Shown one piece after another: positions 45,196 through 54,228 of a stretch of 64,000 bases of DNA. The DNA is taken from the NCBI RefSeq assembly GCF_026130545.1, contig NZ_JAMOIM010000002.1, forward strand, positions 360,038-424,037. The letters run 5' to 3'. Position 1 is the first letter of the stretch. The number at the start of each line of letters is the position of its first letter. A model generated the notes under the pieces. It was not told where the DNA came from. It worked only from the letters and a program-made list of their open reading frames with translations, and ran no database searches. The DNA comes from Lichenifustis flavocetrariae. GTDB taxonomy: Bacteria; Pseudomonadota; Alphaproteobacteria; Rhizobiales; Beijerinckiaceae. Position numbers and translations under genes: made by a program.

Positions 45196-45637
45196 CGGCG
45201 AGGTCCACGATGTCGCCTTCGGCCAGGAGATGCGCGATGCGGGCGCGATAATCCGCGGGCGGACCATCGAGCAGAATCACGAGACACTCGCCCTCGAAAC
45301 GCACCCGCCAGTGCAGATTGCCGGCATGCCAGCCGAGCTTGAGGGCCGCCGTCGCATTGATGGGCCGCAATCGCCACAGCGCCTGTTGACCGAAGCGGAC
45401 GATGATGGCGCGGTCGTGCTCAAGCCAAAGTAGCGCGCCGTCGATCAGATCCTCGTCGCGGTCGAGGCTGACGGCGCAATCCGTGCCGCGATCCGTGGCA
45501 CGCCGAAAGCGCTTCCGCCCCGCCTCCTCGGGCGGTACGAACAGGAACTCGATACCGCCATGATGTTCCACATGATGCAGGCGGTCATGCAGTCCCGCAT
45601 CCGCCTCGTGGCCGACAATGCCGTGCAGCCTCAGCAT
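45188..45637 (-). CDS. ureE: Urease nickel metallochaperone UreE, His cluster at the N-terminus
   Basis: Dimeric chaperone that delivers Ni2+ to the UreG complex. The 149-aa protein shows the UreE N-domain (FRRATDRGTDCAVSLDRDE near residues 44-62) and the C-domain metal site LGWHAGNLHWRV near 99-110. Instead of the common C-terminal His tail it has eight His within its first 26 residues (positions 5, 10, 17, 21, 22, 25, 26 and a nearby cluster), an unusual location. Its position first in the urease set, before ureF, also differs from the classical ureDABCEFG order. Confidence 0.88.
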   Translation of the reverse strand: MLRLHGIVGHEADAGLHDRLHHVEHHGGIEFLFVPPEEAGRKRFRRATDRGTDCAVSLDRDEDLIDGALLWLEHDRAIIVRFGQQALWRLRPINATAALKLGWHAGNLHWRVRFEGECLVILLDGPPADYRARIAHLLAEGDIVDLADV

Positions 45638-45664
45638 GCGTGGGTCTCGGGCAACGACCGGGCG

Positions 45665-47353
45665 TCAGTGGGTGTCGAACACATGCTGATACTCGGCGAT
45701 GGCGCTCTTCAAGGCTTCGGTTTCGGCGCTGGTTGGGTGGCTCGGGTCGGCGGCGGCCGGCAGGCTGCCGAATTTCATCAAGCAAGCCATGAGCAGCAGA
45801 CGCGCCTTGGTCGAGGTGAGGTTCAGGCCCGCGATGGTCAGAGGATCGGGATCCGCGAAGCCCTCGGGATAGCCGCGCCCGACCCGCACGACGGGCACGC
45901 CGCTGAAACTCGCCCGGCGCAGCATGGCCCCGCGCAACTCCGATGTCGCCATGCCATAAGGTACCAATCCCTCGATCACGAAACCACAGAGACGTCCGCT
46001 CTCCAGGCGATGGCGGATCAGGAAGCCGAGATCGGGCTCGCCGGCAGGATCGTCGCCAAACATGTCGGCCGCATAGCATCCGTCCTTGACGATCGAGACG
46101 AGCGGGAGGGCGTCGGCCAGAAGCCGCCCTTTGTCATCCTTGACCGTGATCTCGACCCGCTCGACGCGGCCATCCCGCAATCGGGTCGCCGAGACAGACA
46201 GTGGCAGGCGCGTGATGTTCACCGCCGAATCCGCCGTGTGCCGGTAGGCCGGAACATACATCAGGTAAGGCGCGCCCGTATGGGTCAGCTGGCCGAGAAT
46301 GCCGCCGTGGCCGCCCGTCGCGATGTAGCCCCCTGGGCGGGCGTCGACCTTCGCGACCTCACGCGCCGCGAAGAACTGCTGCTCCTGGATCACCACGGTC
46401 CCGGCCCGGTTGCCGCCCTTCCCGTCAGCCCAGATACGCGACCGGATGTAGCTGACGGAATCGACGATGTTGGCCGGACCGTCGTTGCTGATCTGGCCCT
46501 GAGGACGCTGCGCGGCGTTGCAGGCGATTGGCAGCCGCGTGTCGATGAGGAGATTGAACCAATAGGCGGTCTCCTCGATCTGCGGGCTCCCCTGGGTCCA
46601 GATCGCGCCCTCATATTGGCCGGAGGCCAAGATCGCCTGAACCTCGTTGGTGATCTTGGCCAGCATGGGCCTCGGCGGCGCCTTGGCCATATGGAACGGC
46701 TTGTAGGCGAAGAAATCCTGCCCGTGCCGCTCGGCCGGGGTGTCGCCCTCGCCCTGATCGGCCCGCTTGTCGGCCGGCAGCCCCTTCGTGAATCCGCCCG
46801 GCGGCGCGACACGATAGAAATCAACCTCGGCGCGTCCGCCGATCAGATTGGCGTGGCCATCAGCGCCGATCGACAGGCGATCGATCTCCTCGAAGCTGCG
46901 TGAGCCGTCAGGGTAGAAGCCCTGCCGGGTCGTGGCACTGCCCGGCGCGGTGGTCTCCTCCTCCCAAGGTGACCCATCCTGCTGCAGGGCCATGTAGGGC
47001 AGCGGGTAGAGGCCGTCCTCGGGCGAAAGCTCGATCTCGTAGACGGGCTTGTCGGTGTCGGTTCTGCGCTCCTTGCTGAAGGCCCCGTCCTGCCCGATGA
47101 ACCCATCCGGCGAGCCATAGAGTTCAGCAGCGTCGGCTTCGAGCGGATGCGCCGAGAACTGCTCGACATAGACCTTGGCCTGCGCGGCCAGGCGCTGGGC
47201 TCGCAGCGGATCGAAGGCCAGCGCACTGCCGTCCGCAGCCTTTATGGGGGCGAGCCCTTGACGAATGCGTGCCTTGTTGGAGGTGACGAGTGGCGGCGTG
47301 TTCTGGATCGTCGCAGTCGGTCCTGCGAGATGCGCGATACGGATCTTGTTCAC
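45665..47353 (-). CDS. Large asparaginase-like protein with altered catalytic triad
   Basis: A 562-aa member of the asparaginase I/II fold, far larger than the usual 330 aa. The first catalytic Thr is kept (LAGPTATIQ, Thr13). The second site aligns as GSPQIEETAYWF at 255-266 against the classical GTDTMEETAYFL, so Thr becomes Ser256 and the catalytic Asp becomes Pro257. The later Lys is kept (REVAKVDA, Lys335), and RPQGQISNDGPANIVDSV at 283-300 confirms the fold. About 165 extra residues lie between the two catalytic Thr sites. No signal peptide. It sits between formamidase and urease genes, so an amide substrate is likely, but asparagine hydrolysis is doubtful. Confidence 0.7.
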   Translation of the reverse strand: MNKIRIAHLAGPTATIQNTPPLVTSNKARIRQGLAPIKAADGSALAFDPLRAQRLAAQAKVYVEQFSAHPLEADAAELYGSPDGFIGQDGAFSKERRTDTDKPVYEIELSPEDGLYPLPYMALQQDGSPWEEETTAPGSATTRQGFYPDGSRSFEEIDRLSIGADGHANLIGGRAEVDFYRVAPPGGFTKGLPADKRADQGEGDTPAERHGQDFFAYKPFHMAKAPPRPMLAKITNEVQAILASGQYEGAIWTQGSPQIEETAYWFNLLIDTRLPIACNAAQRPQGQISNDGPANIVDSVSYIRSRIWADGKGGNRAGTVVIQEQQFFAAREVAKVDARPGGYIATGGHGGILGQLTHTGAPYLMYVPAYRHTADSAVNITRLPLSVSATRLRDGRVERVEITVKDDKGRLLADALPLVSIVKDGCYAADMFGDDPAGEPDLGFLIRHRLESGRLCGFVIEGLVPYGMATSELRGAMLRRASFSGVPVVRVGRGYPEGFADPDPLTIAGLNLTSTKARLLLMACLMKFGSLPAAADPSHPTSAETEALKSAIAEYQHVFDTH

Positions 47354-47365
47354 GGGCGCTCTCCC

Positions 47366-48304
47366 TCAGACCTTGAGGTGCTTCTTGTCCATCATCATGT
47401 GGACGCCCTTCGAACCATTGACGGTCTGCGTGATGTGGAGGTCGCCCGCGAGGCTGCACAGCATGTAGGCATCGGCATGCGACAGCCCGGTCTTCTCACC
47501 GATCAGCGCGATCATCTCGCGCAGCGCCTTGACGGCGCATTGGTCGAGGTCGGGGTCCATCCCCATGGTGATATAATGGGTCGGGGTCTCGCCACGCGGA
47601 TAGGTGTAGGTGAGATCGTCGCGGACGATGAATTCGAATGTGCCGCGCAATGCCGTCTCGATCGCGGTGATGCAGACTTCGCCGTCACCCTGAGCCCCAT
47701 GCCCGTCGCCGCAGGAGAAGAGTCCACCCTCGACGAAGACCGGCAGATAGAGCGTCGTGCCGGCCGTCAACTCCTTGTTGTCGAGATTGCCGCCCGTCGC
47801 CTGAGGCGCCACCGAGGTCATCTTGCCCCAGCCCTTCGGCGGCGCGACACCCATCACGCCGAAGAACGGATGGAGCGGGAGTTCGTACCCCCAGGGCATA
47901 AGTCCCACGTTACGCTCCCGGTCGAGCGGGATGTTCACCTTGCGCGGCTCGTCATAGTCGTAGGGCAATGTCCCGAGCAGCGGCAGGATGAGGTTGAAGC
48001 CCCAGTCCTGGAGCAACGAGACGTCATGGATGCGGATTTCCAAAACGTTGCCGGGTTTCGCGCCTTCGACGAAGACAGGCCCAGTGAGGATATGCGGCCC
48101 GAAGGGTGTCAGCTTGGCATGAATGTCCGCGAGCGCCGGTGGTACATGGAACTTCGTCGGATCGGGGACGACATCCGGGCTGCCCGTGACCGTGTCAATT
48201 GTGACGATGTCGCCGCTCGCGACGCGCAAAACCGGCGCGATGCTGGCATCGAAGGTGCCCCAATGGCAGGTTTCGACGCTGGGTTCGAGATGATGCTTGG
48301 CCAT
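47366..48304 (-). CDS. fmdA: Formamidase/acetamidase (FmdA/AmdA family)
   Basis: Hydrolyses formamide or acetamide to acid and ammonia. The 312-aa product from ATG 48304 shows the family core: GPVFVEGAKPGNVLEIRI near residues 74-91, the Gly-rich FSCGDGHGAQGDGEVCITAIE near 188-208 and DAYMLCSLAGDLHITQ near 275-290. The long in-frame extension above 48304 is antisense-like sequence over the transporter gene and is rejected. It opens the enzyme part of the leftward operon, 12 bases before the asparaginase-like gene. Confidence 0.92.
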   Translation of the reverse strand: MAKHHLEPSVETCHWGTFDASIAPVLRVASGDIVTIDTVTGSPDVVPDPTKFHVPPALADIHAKLTPFGPHILTGPVFVEGAKPGNVLEIRIHDVSLLQDWGFNLILPLLGTLPYDYDEPRKVNIPLDRERNVGLMPWGYELPLHPFFGVMGVAPPKGWGKMTSVAPQATGGNLDNKELTAGTTLYLPVFVEGGLFSCGDGHGAQGDGEVCITAIETALRGTFEFIVRDDLTYTYPRGETPTHYITMGMDPDLDQCAVKALREMIALIGEKTGLSHADAYMLCSLAGDLHITQTVNGSKGVHMMMDKKHLKV

Positions 48305-48330
48305 GGCGTGCTTGCGTCCCTCAACTCTTA

Positions 48331-48367
48331 AAAACCAGCCTCTGTCGACCTCCGAGGGGTCGGTTTT
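48331..48367. terminator. Imperfect hairpin between dppD and fmdA
   Basis: AAAACCAGCC (48331-48340) and GGTCGGTTTT (48358-48367) are inverted with two mismatches in the 139-base gap between the transporter and the formamidase genes. It may partly terminate transcription from the transporter or protect the downstream message; a separate promoter for the enzymes is possible. Confidence 0.3.
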
Positions 48368-48443
48368 GGCCTTTCTCAAATGGTCTCGACAGTTCCGCGG
48401 TTCGCCGCTGTCCGCGGACCGAACACCCGTGCAGCAGCCGACG

Positions 48444-49502
48444 TCACACAGGCTCCGCGATCTTCGCGTCGAAGCGCAGCTTGCCGGCTGGGCCGATGCC
48501 CACCTTGAAGCAACGCGCCATGTGGCCCCAGGCGTCGGTGATCGGCGGCGGCATGGTGAGCGTGCAATCGGGGCCGGCATATTTGCAGCGGGGCGCGAAG
48601 CTGCAGCCATCCGGCAAGGCGCGCAGATCGGGCGGGTTGCCGGCGATCGCTTCGAGCGGCACGTCACGGTCCTGGTCCTTGGCGGTCGAGGCCAGCATCG
48701 CCTGCGTGTAGGGATGCTGCGGACTGAGAAGGACGTCTCGCGCCTCGCCATATTCGATGATGCGGCCCGCATACATGACCGCCACCTGGTCGGCGATCTG
48801 GGCCGCGACGCCGAGATCATGCGTGACGAAGATCATCGACATGCCCATCTCGCGCTGGATCTTGCGCAAGAGCACCAGGATCTGGATCTGCACCGAGGCA
48901 TCGAGCGCCGTCGTCGGCTCGTCGGCCAGCAGCAGGCTCGGACGGCAGGAGAGCGCCATGGCGATAACGACGCGCTGCCGCAGGCCGCCGGACAATTCAT
49001 GTGGATAGGCTTTGAGCCGCCGCTCGGGCGACGGCACCCGGACCAGATCCAGGAGTTCGAGCGCGCGCGCCCAGGCCGCCTCCTTGCTGACACCCTCGTG
49101 CCGCCGCACGGTTTCGGCGATCTGGTCGCCCACCGTGTAGAGCGGATCGAGCGCCGTCATGGGCTCCTGGAACACCATGGAAATGAGGGATCCGCGCAGG
49201 TCGATCATGGCCCTGTCGCTCACCCCAGCGATGTCATGATCGCCCACTCGCATCGTGCCTTCGATCACGGTCCTATTCTTGGGATGGAGCCGCAGGAGCG
49301 AGCGCATCATGACAGACTTGCCCGAACCGGATTCGCCGATGACGCACAGGACTTTGCCGCGTTCGAGGTCGAACGAGATGCCATTGACGGCCCGGACCGT
49401 GGCGTCGCGACTGACGAATTTTACCCGCAGGTCCTCGACCCGGACGAAAGGTTCTGTTTGCGGCGTGGCGAGCGTGAAATCCGGTGCCGTCATGTCGTTC
49501 AT
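48444..49502 (-). CDS. Dipeptide-type ABC transporter ATP-binding protein, DppD-like
   Basis: First ATPase (352 aa) of an Opp/Dpp-type importer. Walker A GESGSGKSVMM near residues 51-61, signature LSGGLRQRVVIAMAL near 165-179, Walker B LLADEPTTALD near 186-196 and the C-terminal oligopeptide-type region with CxFxxRCKYAGPDC, whose Cys may bind an iron-sulfur cluster. The start at 49502 has GAGGA upstream; a TTG at 49523 overlapping the dppF stop is the alternative. Confidence 0.92.
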   Translation of the reverse strand: MNDMTAPDFTLATPQTEPFVRVEDLRVKFVSRDATVRAVNGISFDLERGKVLCVIGESGSGKSVMMRSLLRLHPKNRTVIEGTMRVGDHDIAGVSDRAMIDLRGSLISMVFQEPMTALDPLYTVGDQIAETVRRHEGVSKEAAWARALELLDLVRVPSPERRLKAYPHELSGGLRQRVVIAMALSCRPSLLLADEPTTALDASVQIQILVLLRKIQREMGMSMIFVTHDLGVAAQIADQVAVMYAGRIIEYGEARDVLLSPQHPYTQAMLASTAKDQDRDVPLEAIAGNPPDLRALPDGCSFAPRCKYAGPDCTLTMPPPITDAWGHMARCFKVGIGPAGKLRFDAKIAEPV

Positions 49503-49519
49503 GCGGGGGTCCTCGCTGG

Positions 49520-50605
49520 TCAATGAAGAGCCGCCGACGCGGCCGCACGACTGTGCCCGGAACCGGGGTGGACCATATGGCAGGCCGCGAGATGCTGGCC
49601 GGGATCGAGTTTCAAGACATCGCCGAGCGCCGGCGCCTTCGCCTTGCAGACCTCCTCCACGAAGGGGCAGCGGGTGTGAAAGCGACAGCCGGAGGGTGGG
49701 CTGACGGGGCTCGGCGGGTCACCGGCGAGCGGCGCAGCATCGACGCGTGCTTCCGGGTCCATGCTGAGCCGACAGGCGAGCAGGGCCTGAGTGTAGGGAT
49801 GCTTCGGGTCGTCGTAGATCGCCTCAACGGGCCCGATCTCGACCACCTGACCGAGATACATCACCAGGACGCGATCCGAGATGTAGCGGACCACATGCAG
49901 GTCGTGCGAGATAAAGATATAGGTGAGGTTAAGCTGCCGCTTGAGGTCGGCGAGCAGATTTAGCACCTGCGCCTCGACCGATTTGTCGAGCGCCGAGACG
50001 GCCTCGTCGAGGATCAACAGGCGCGGGTCGAGCGCCAGGGCGCGGGCGATATTCACCCGCTGCTTCTGGCCTCCCGACAATTCATGCGGATAGCGCTGGC
50101 CGAAGAGATTCGGGTTGAGGCCCACCTTTTCCATCAAGGCGCGCGCTTGCGCTTTCGCGGACTTGCCGGACGCGCCCTGCACCTTCGGGCCGTAGGCGAT
50201 CGATTGTTCGATCGGCAAGCGGGGGTTGAGCGACGAGGAACTGTCCTGAAACACCATCTGGAGCGACCGGCGCAGATCGTTTAGGAGGACCCCGCGCGCC
50301 TCACCCACGAGATCGCCGTCGAGGACTAGTTGCCCTTGATCCTTGGGGATCAAGTGCATCAAAAGCCGGGCCAACGTGGACTTGCCGCACCCCGACTCGC
50401 CCACGATGCCGAGCGTTTCCCCTTTGATGACGAAGAAGGACACGTCATCGACGGCCTTCACCTCGGCGACCTGGCGATTGAGCAGCCCCGCCCGGATCGG
50501 GAAGTATTTCCGCATCGCCTCGACGATCAGGAGGGGCTGGGCGGGGCCGCCTCGATCGCGCGGATCGGACGCGGTGGCTTGCGGAGAGGACACGGGAAGG
50601 GCCAT
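49520..50605 (-). CDS. Dipeptide-type ABC transporter ATP-binding protein, DppF-like
   Basis: Second ATPase (361 aa). Walker A GESGCGKSTLARLL near residues 66-79, signature LSGGQKQRVNIARAL near 169-183, Walker B region LLILDEAVSALD near 189-200 where Pro of the usual DEPVSALD is Ala, and the C-terminal Cys-rich oligopeptide motif SGCRFHTRCPFVEEVC. It follows the permease dppC by 15 bases. Confidence 0.92.
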   Translation of the reverse strand: MALPVSSPQATASDPRDRGGPAQPLLIVEAMRKYFPIRAGLLNRQVAEVKAVDDVSFFVIKGETLGIVGESGCGKSTLARLLMHLIPKDQGQLVLDGDLVGEARGVLLNDLRRSLQMVFQDSSSSLNPRLPIEQSIAYGPKVQGASGKSAKAQARALMEKVGLNPNLFGQRYPHELSGGQKQRVNIARALALDPRLLILDEAVSALDKSVEAQVLNLLADLKRQLNLTYIFISHDLHVVRYISDRVLVMYLGQVVEIGPVEAIYDDPKHPYTQALLACRLSMDPEARVDAAPLAGDPPSPVSPPSGCRFHTRCPFVEEVCKAKAPALGDVLKLDPGQHLAACHMVHPGSGHSRAAASAALH

Positions 50606-50620
50606 CGACTCGGTCTCCGC

Positions 50621-51523
50621 TTAGGCTCTCACGTCCATGGCCTGCCGCAAGCCGTCGCTTACGAGGTTGAACGCGATGGAGGTAATCAGAATGGCGATGC
50701 CCGGGATGGCGCTGACAAGCGGCTGGACGTAGATCGACTGGCGCAACGTGGAGAGCATGAGCCCCCAGTCGGCCGTCGGCGGCGACACCCCGAGACCCAG
50801 GAACGAGAGGCCGGACGCCAGGATGATCGAGACCGACACGAGAGTGGAAGCGTAGACCAGCACCGGCGACATCACATTGATCAGCACGTGGGTGAACAGG
50901 ATGGAAGCCGTCGAGGCGCCGGTGGAGCGGGCCGCATCGACAAAATCCATGTTGCGCACTTGGCTCGTCGCCGTTTCGGCCACGCGGCAGAGCGGCGGGA
51001 TGAGCACCACGGTCAATGTCAGAAGCTGGTTGGTGATGCCGCCACCCAGGCTGCCCGAGATCGCCACCGCCAGAAGCACGGACGGAAAGGCGAAGAAGAT
51101 ATCCATGGTGCGCATGATCACCATGTTGACGGCGCCGCCGAAATAACCGGCCACCACCCCGAACAGACCGCCAATGATCGTCGCCAACCCGACCGGGAGT
51201 ATGCCCATCGTCAGCGACACGCGGCCGCCATAGAGCAGCCGGCTCAACATATCGCGGCCCTGCTCGTCCGTGCCGAGCAGATAGTTCCGATACCCGATCG
51301 GCTTCAGGCGATGCGCCATGCTGGACTTGTAGGGGTCCATAGGCGCGACCCAAGGCGCGAAGATCGCCAGACCGATGATGACGAGGATCAAAGCCAGGCA
51401 GAACAGCGTGACATAGTCGTAGCGGAGGCGGTTCCAGACGCTGCCCCAGTAACCACGAACCCGGACGGTCGGGGCGGGACGTGCGGGAAGATCCCGGAGG
51501 GCGTCCGCCGTTGCATCGGTCAT
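50621..51523 (-). CDS. Dipeptide-type ABC transporter permease, DppC-like
   Basis: Inner-membrane subunit (300 aa) with the N-terminal OppC-type helix, DPYKSSMAHRLKPIGYRNYLLGTDEQGRD in outline near residues 63-91 and five further helices. The EAA-like loop is VRNMDFVDAARSTGASTASILFTHVL near 187-212. It lies 11 bases after the dppB stop. Confidence 0.93.
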   Translation of the reverse strand: MTDATADALRDLPARPAPTVRVRGYWGSVWNRLRYDYVTLFCLALILVIIGLAIFAPWVAPMDPYKSSMAHRLKPIGYRNYLLGTDEQGRDMLSRLLYGGRVSLTMGILPVGLATIIGGLFGVVAGYFGGAVNMVIMRTMDIFFAFPSVLLAVAISGSLGGGITNQLLTLTVVLIPPLCRVAETATSQVRNMDFVDAARSTGASTASILFTHVLINVMSPVLVYASTLVSVSIILASGLSFLGLGVSPPTADWGLMLSTLRQSIYVQPLVSAIPGIAILITSIAFNLVSDGLRQAMDVRA

Positions 51524-51534
51524 CGGGCGCTCCG

Positions 51535-52491
51535 TCAGCTTCGTTTCAGGCGCGGGTCGATCATCGACTGGGCGAGATCGACCACGAGGTTGATGAGAAC
51601 AAAGGCCGTGGCCAGCACCAGAATGGTGCCTTGCAGCAGAGGGATGTCGCGCGTCAGCACGGCCTTATTGAGGAGGTAGCCGGTCCCTGGCCAGGTGAAC
51701 ACGGTCTCGACCAGCACCGAGCCGCCGATGAGATAGCCGAGTTGCAGACCCAGCATGGCCACGGCTTGCGGCATGATGTTGCGAACCGCATGGATGATGA
51801 CCTGAGCTTCGCTCAAGCCCTTCGCCCGCAGGGTCTGCACGAAATCCTGGTTCAGGATTTCGGCCACGGAGGACCGCGTCGTCCGGGTCATGATGCCGAG
51901 CGGCGGCAAGGCCAGCGCGATGATCGGCATGATGGCGAATTTGAAATCAGCCCATCGGAAGTAGCTGAAATTTTCCGATCCACTCGCGCCCATGCCGGTC
52001 GCCGGCAACCAGGACAGGTTCACGGCGAAAATGATCACGACGATGACGCCGAGCCAGAAAGGCGGAACGCTGATGCCGAAGACCGCGATGGCCGTAATCG
52101 CCTTGTCGACCAGCTTGCCGGACCGGTAGGCCGCGATGATCCCGAAGATCATGGAGATCACGAAGGCGAGAACCACCGAGATCAAAGCGATCACGATGGT
52201 GTTCATGAAGGCGTGCAGCACCTCTCCGGTCACGGGCGTGTTGTTAGCGATGGACATGCCCAGGTCGCCCACCATGACCTTGCCGAGCCAGATGAAATAT
52301 TGCACCGGCAGCGGCTGATCGAGCCCATAGGCAGCGCGCAGACGTGCCGCATCCGCGGCGCTCGCAGTCGGGGAAAGCAGGTTCTGGATGGGATCGCCCG
52401 GCGCGATCTGCACCAGTGCAAAGCAGATGATCGTGACCCCCAGCAGGATGGGGATCGTCAGGACAATGCGTCGGGCCGCGTAAAGCCACAT
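51535..52491 (-). CDS. Dipeptide-type ABC transporter permease, DppB-like
   Basis: Inner-membrane subunit (318 aa). The N-terminus MWLYAARRIVLTIPILLGVT and the PGDP motif near residues 31-34 are OppB/DppB features; the EAA loop reads LNQDFVQTLRAKGLSEAQVI near 195-214. Start is ATG 52491 or the GTG just before it at 52494. It follows the binding-protein gene by about 75 bases. Confidence 0.93.
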   Translation of the reverse strand: MWLYAARRIVLTIPILLGVTIICFALVQIAPGDPIQNLLSPTASAADAARLRAAYGLDQPLPVQYFIWLGKVMVGDLGMSIANNTPVTGEVLHAFMNTIVIALISVVLAFVISMIFGIIAAYRSGKLVDKAITAIAVFGISVPPFWLGVIVVIIFAVNLSWLPATGMGASGSENFSYFRWADFKFAIMPIIALALPPLGIMTRTTRSSVAEILNQDFVQTLRAKGLSEAQVIIHAVRNIMPQAVAMLGLQLGYLIGGSVLVETVFTWPGTGYLLNKAVLTRDIPLLQGTILVLATAFVLINLVVDLAQSMIDPRLKRS

Positions 52492-52567
52492 CACATATTT
52501 CCAGATTTGAACGAAGCTCGGGCAGAATGCCCGAGCGGCTTTCCACCGCCCCGGCTGAATGTAGCCG

Positions 52568-54160
52568 CTAGGGCGAGACCACGATCGGGGTCAGATCCTG
52601 GAACCAGCTCTGCGCCTGGACGAAGCCCGACAGCTTGGGCGAGAGGGCGCGCGGGTTGAGATCGTGCACGATGTAGAGCTCGGACGCGTCGGCGACGGCC
52701 TGCTCGTTCATCTTGGTCAGGATGACATTCCGCTTCGCCGCGTCGAACTCGCCCAAAGCCTCATTGCCGAGTTGATCGACTTTCGGATCGGAGAAGAAGC
52801 CCCAGTTGCAGCAGGCGGGCGGCGCGTAAGTGGTCATCCATTTCTTGAGGATGCCCTGTACGGGGTCGATCGGCGCCATCGAGAAGTTGATGGCGTTATA
52901 GTCGTATTTCTTTGCACCCGTGAGGAAGACGCCGATCAGCGCGTTCCAATCCATCGGCTCGAGCTGCACCTTGAAGCCGACCGCCTCGAGTTGCTCCTTG
53001 ACGAGTTCATTCATGGGAAGCGGCTGCATCTGCCCCGAACCGGAAGTCGAAATGCCAACCTTGATGACGCACGGGTCGCAGCCCGCTTCCTTGAGGAGCG
53101 CCTTCGCCTTGTCGGGATTGTAGTCATAGGTGACAGGCTTGCCGTACCAGGGCTGCGTGTCGATCAGCGTTTGCGTGGCCGCGACCGCAACGCCCTGCAG
53201 CATGTCGACCATATCCTGCCGGTTCATGGCGTAATTGGCGGCTTGCCGCACCCGGATGTCGTTGAAGGGCGGCACGTCCATCCGCAGCATGTAGTCCCAA
53301 TTGTGCGGATACGGCACGGTGACGATCTTCATGCCGGCCTCCTTGAGGCGAGGAATCGTGTCAGGCGACGGTGCCTCGACAAAATCCACCTGTCCCGACA
53401 GCAGCGCGGCCGCGCGGGTCGAGGCTTCCGGCATTGGCAGCAAGACAAGGCGGTCGTGTTTCGGGATGCGCTGCGGGTTCCAGTATTTGTCGTTCTTTAC
53501 CAGTTCCAGCCGCTCGTGCGGCACGACCTTGTCGAACTTGTAGGGTCCCGTTCCGGACGGATGCTGCATGTAAGCATTGTAATCATTGCCGGCTTTCTCG
53601 ACCGCGCAATTCGAAATCATATAAAACATCGCCATCTCGTAGGGAAACAACGAGCTCGGAACCTTGGTGTTGATGGCAATGGTCGAATCGTCGATCTTGT
53701 CGACACTGGCGATGTTCACGACATAGGTGCCCATCTGCCCGACATGACGCGGGTTGAACTGTGGCGCTTTGGGATCCATCACGCGTTTGAAGTTCCACAG
53801 CGCCGAATCCGCATTCCATGGGCAGCCGTCATGATAGGTGACGCCCTGGCGGAGCTTGTAGACCCACCGCTTGTCGTTGTTCGGATCGACACTCCAACTC
53901 GTGGCGAGGCCGGGCATAATGTCGGCCGCCTTGTCGGAACTCGACAGATCCCACAAGGCGAGACCGTCGTAGAGCGTGTATCCGGCGAAGCGGTAGCCTT
54001 CGTAGCCTTGATCGGGTGCCCCGGTATAGTCGGGGATGTCTGCCGCCGTCATGGCGACACGGAGAACCGATTCCGCGGATGCTCGCCCCGTTGCGGCATT
54101 CAGGATCAGGACGGTAAAGGCCGCAAACCTCAGGGCACCCCAGGATCTCGATGACACCAT
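52568..54160 (-). CDS. Extracellular solute-binding protein family 5 (DppA/OppA-like)
   Basis: Periplasmic receptor (530 aa) of the Dpp-type importer. From ATG 54160 there is a good signal peptide (about residues 1-29: basic start, FAAFTVLILNAATG, cleavage after ASA). The mature protein has the SBP_bac_5 features YTLYDGLALWDLS, WVYKLRQGVTYHDGCPW and YNAINFSMAPIDPVQGIL. An upstream in-frame extension to 54310 covers the promoter and is rejected. Although the family is called dipeptide-type, the downstream formamidase, asparaginase-like and urease genes suggest an amide- or ureide-containing ligand. A sigma-54 promoter precedes it. Confidence 0.92.
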   Translation of the reverse strand: MVSSRSWGALRFAAFTVLILNAATGRASAESVLRVAMTAADIPDYTGAPDQGYEGYRFAGYTLYDGLALWDLSSSDKAADIMPGLATSWSVDPNNDKRWVYKLRQGVTYHDGCPWNADSALWNFKRVMDPKAPQFNPRHVGQMGTYVVNIASVDKIDDSTIAINTKVPSSLFPYEMAMFYMISNCAVEKAGNDYNAYMQHPSGTGPYKFDKVVPHERLELVKNDKYWNPQRIPKHDRLVLLPMPEASTRAAALLSGQVDFVEAPSPDTIPRLKEAGMKIVTVPYPHNWDYMLRMDVPPFNDIRVRQAANYAMNRQDMVDMLQGVAVAATQTLIDTQPWYGKPVTYDYNPDKAKALLKEAGCDPCVIKVGISTSGSGQMQPLPMNELVKEQLEAVGFKVQLEPMDWNALIGVFLTGAKKYDYNAINFSMAPIDPVQGILKKWMTTYAPPACCNWGFFSDPKVDQLGNEALGEFDAAKRNVILTKMNEQAVADASELYIVHDLNPRALSPKLSGFVQAQSWFQDLTPIVVSP

Positions 54161-54212
54161 GTGCTCACTCTCGCGATCGGATAGGCCGTTCGACAAACGG
54201 TCCAAACCGAAC

Positions 54213-54228
54213 CGCAAACTACGTGCCA
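54213..54228 (-). promoter_or_regulatory. Sigma-54 promoter for the dppA operon
   Basis: Read on the - strand the sequence is TGGCACGTAGTTTGCG, matching the RpoN consensus TGGCACG-N4-TTGCW at every fixed base except the last. The -24 GG and -12 GC have the required spacing. The expected transcript start is about 12 bases further, near 54202, some 40 bases upstream of the dppA ATG at 54160. Confidence 0.8.

Noticed and set aside
50330..51679. A 449-codon open frame on the + strand opposite dppC
   Set aside because: His/Arg/Gln-rich antisense frame without family similarity.
52664..54154. A 496-codon open frame on the + strand opposite dppA
   Set aside because: It mirrors the codons of the solute-binding protein and shows no protein family features.
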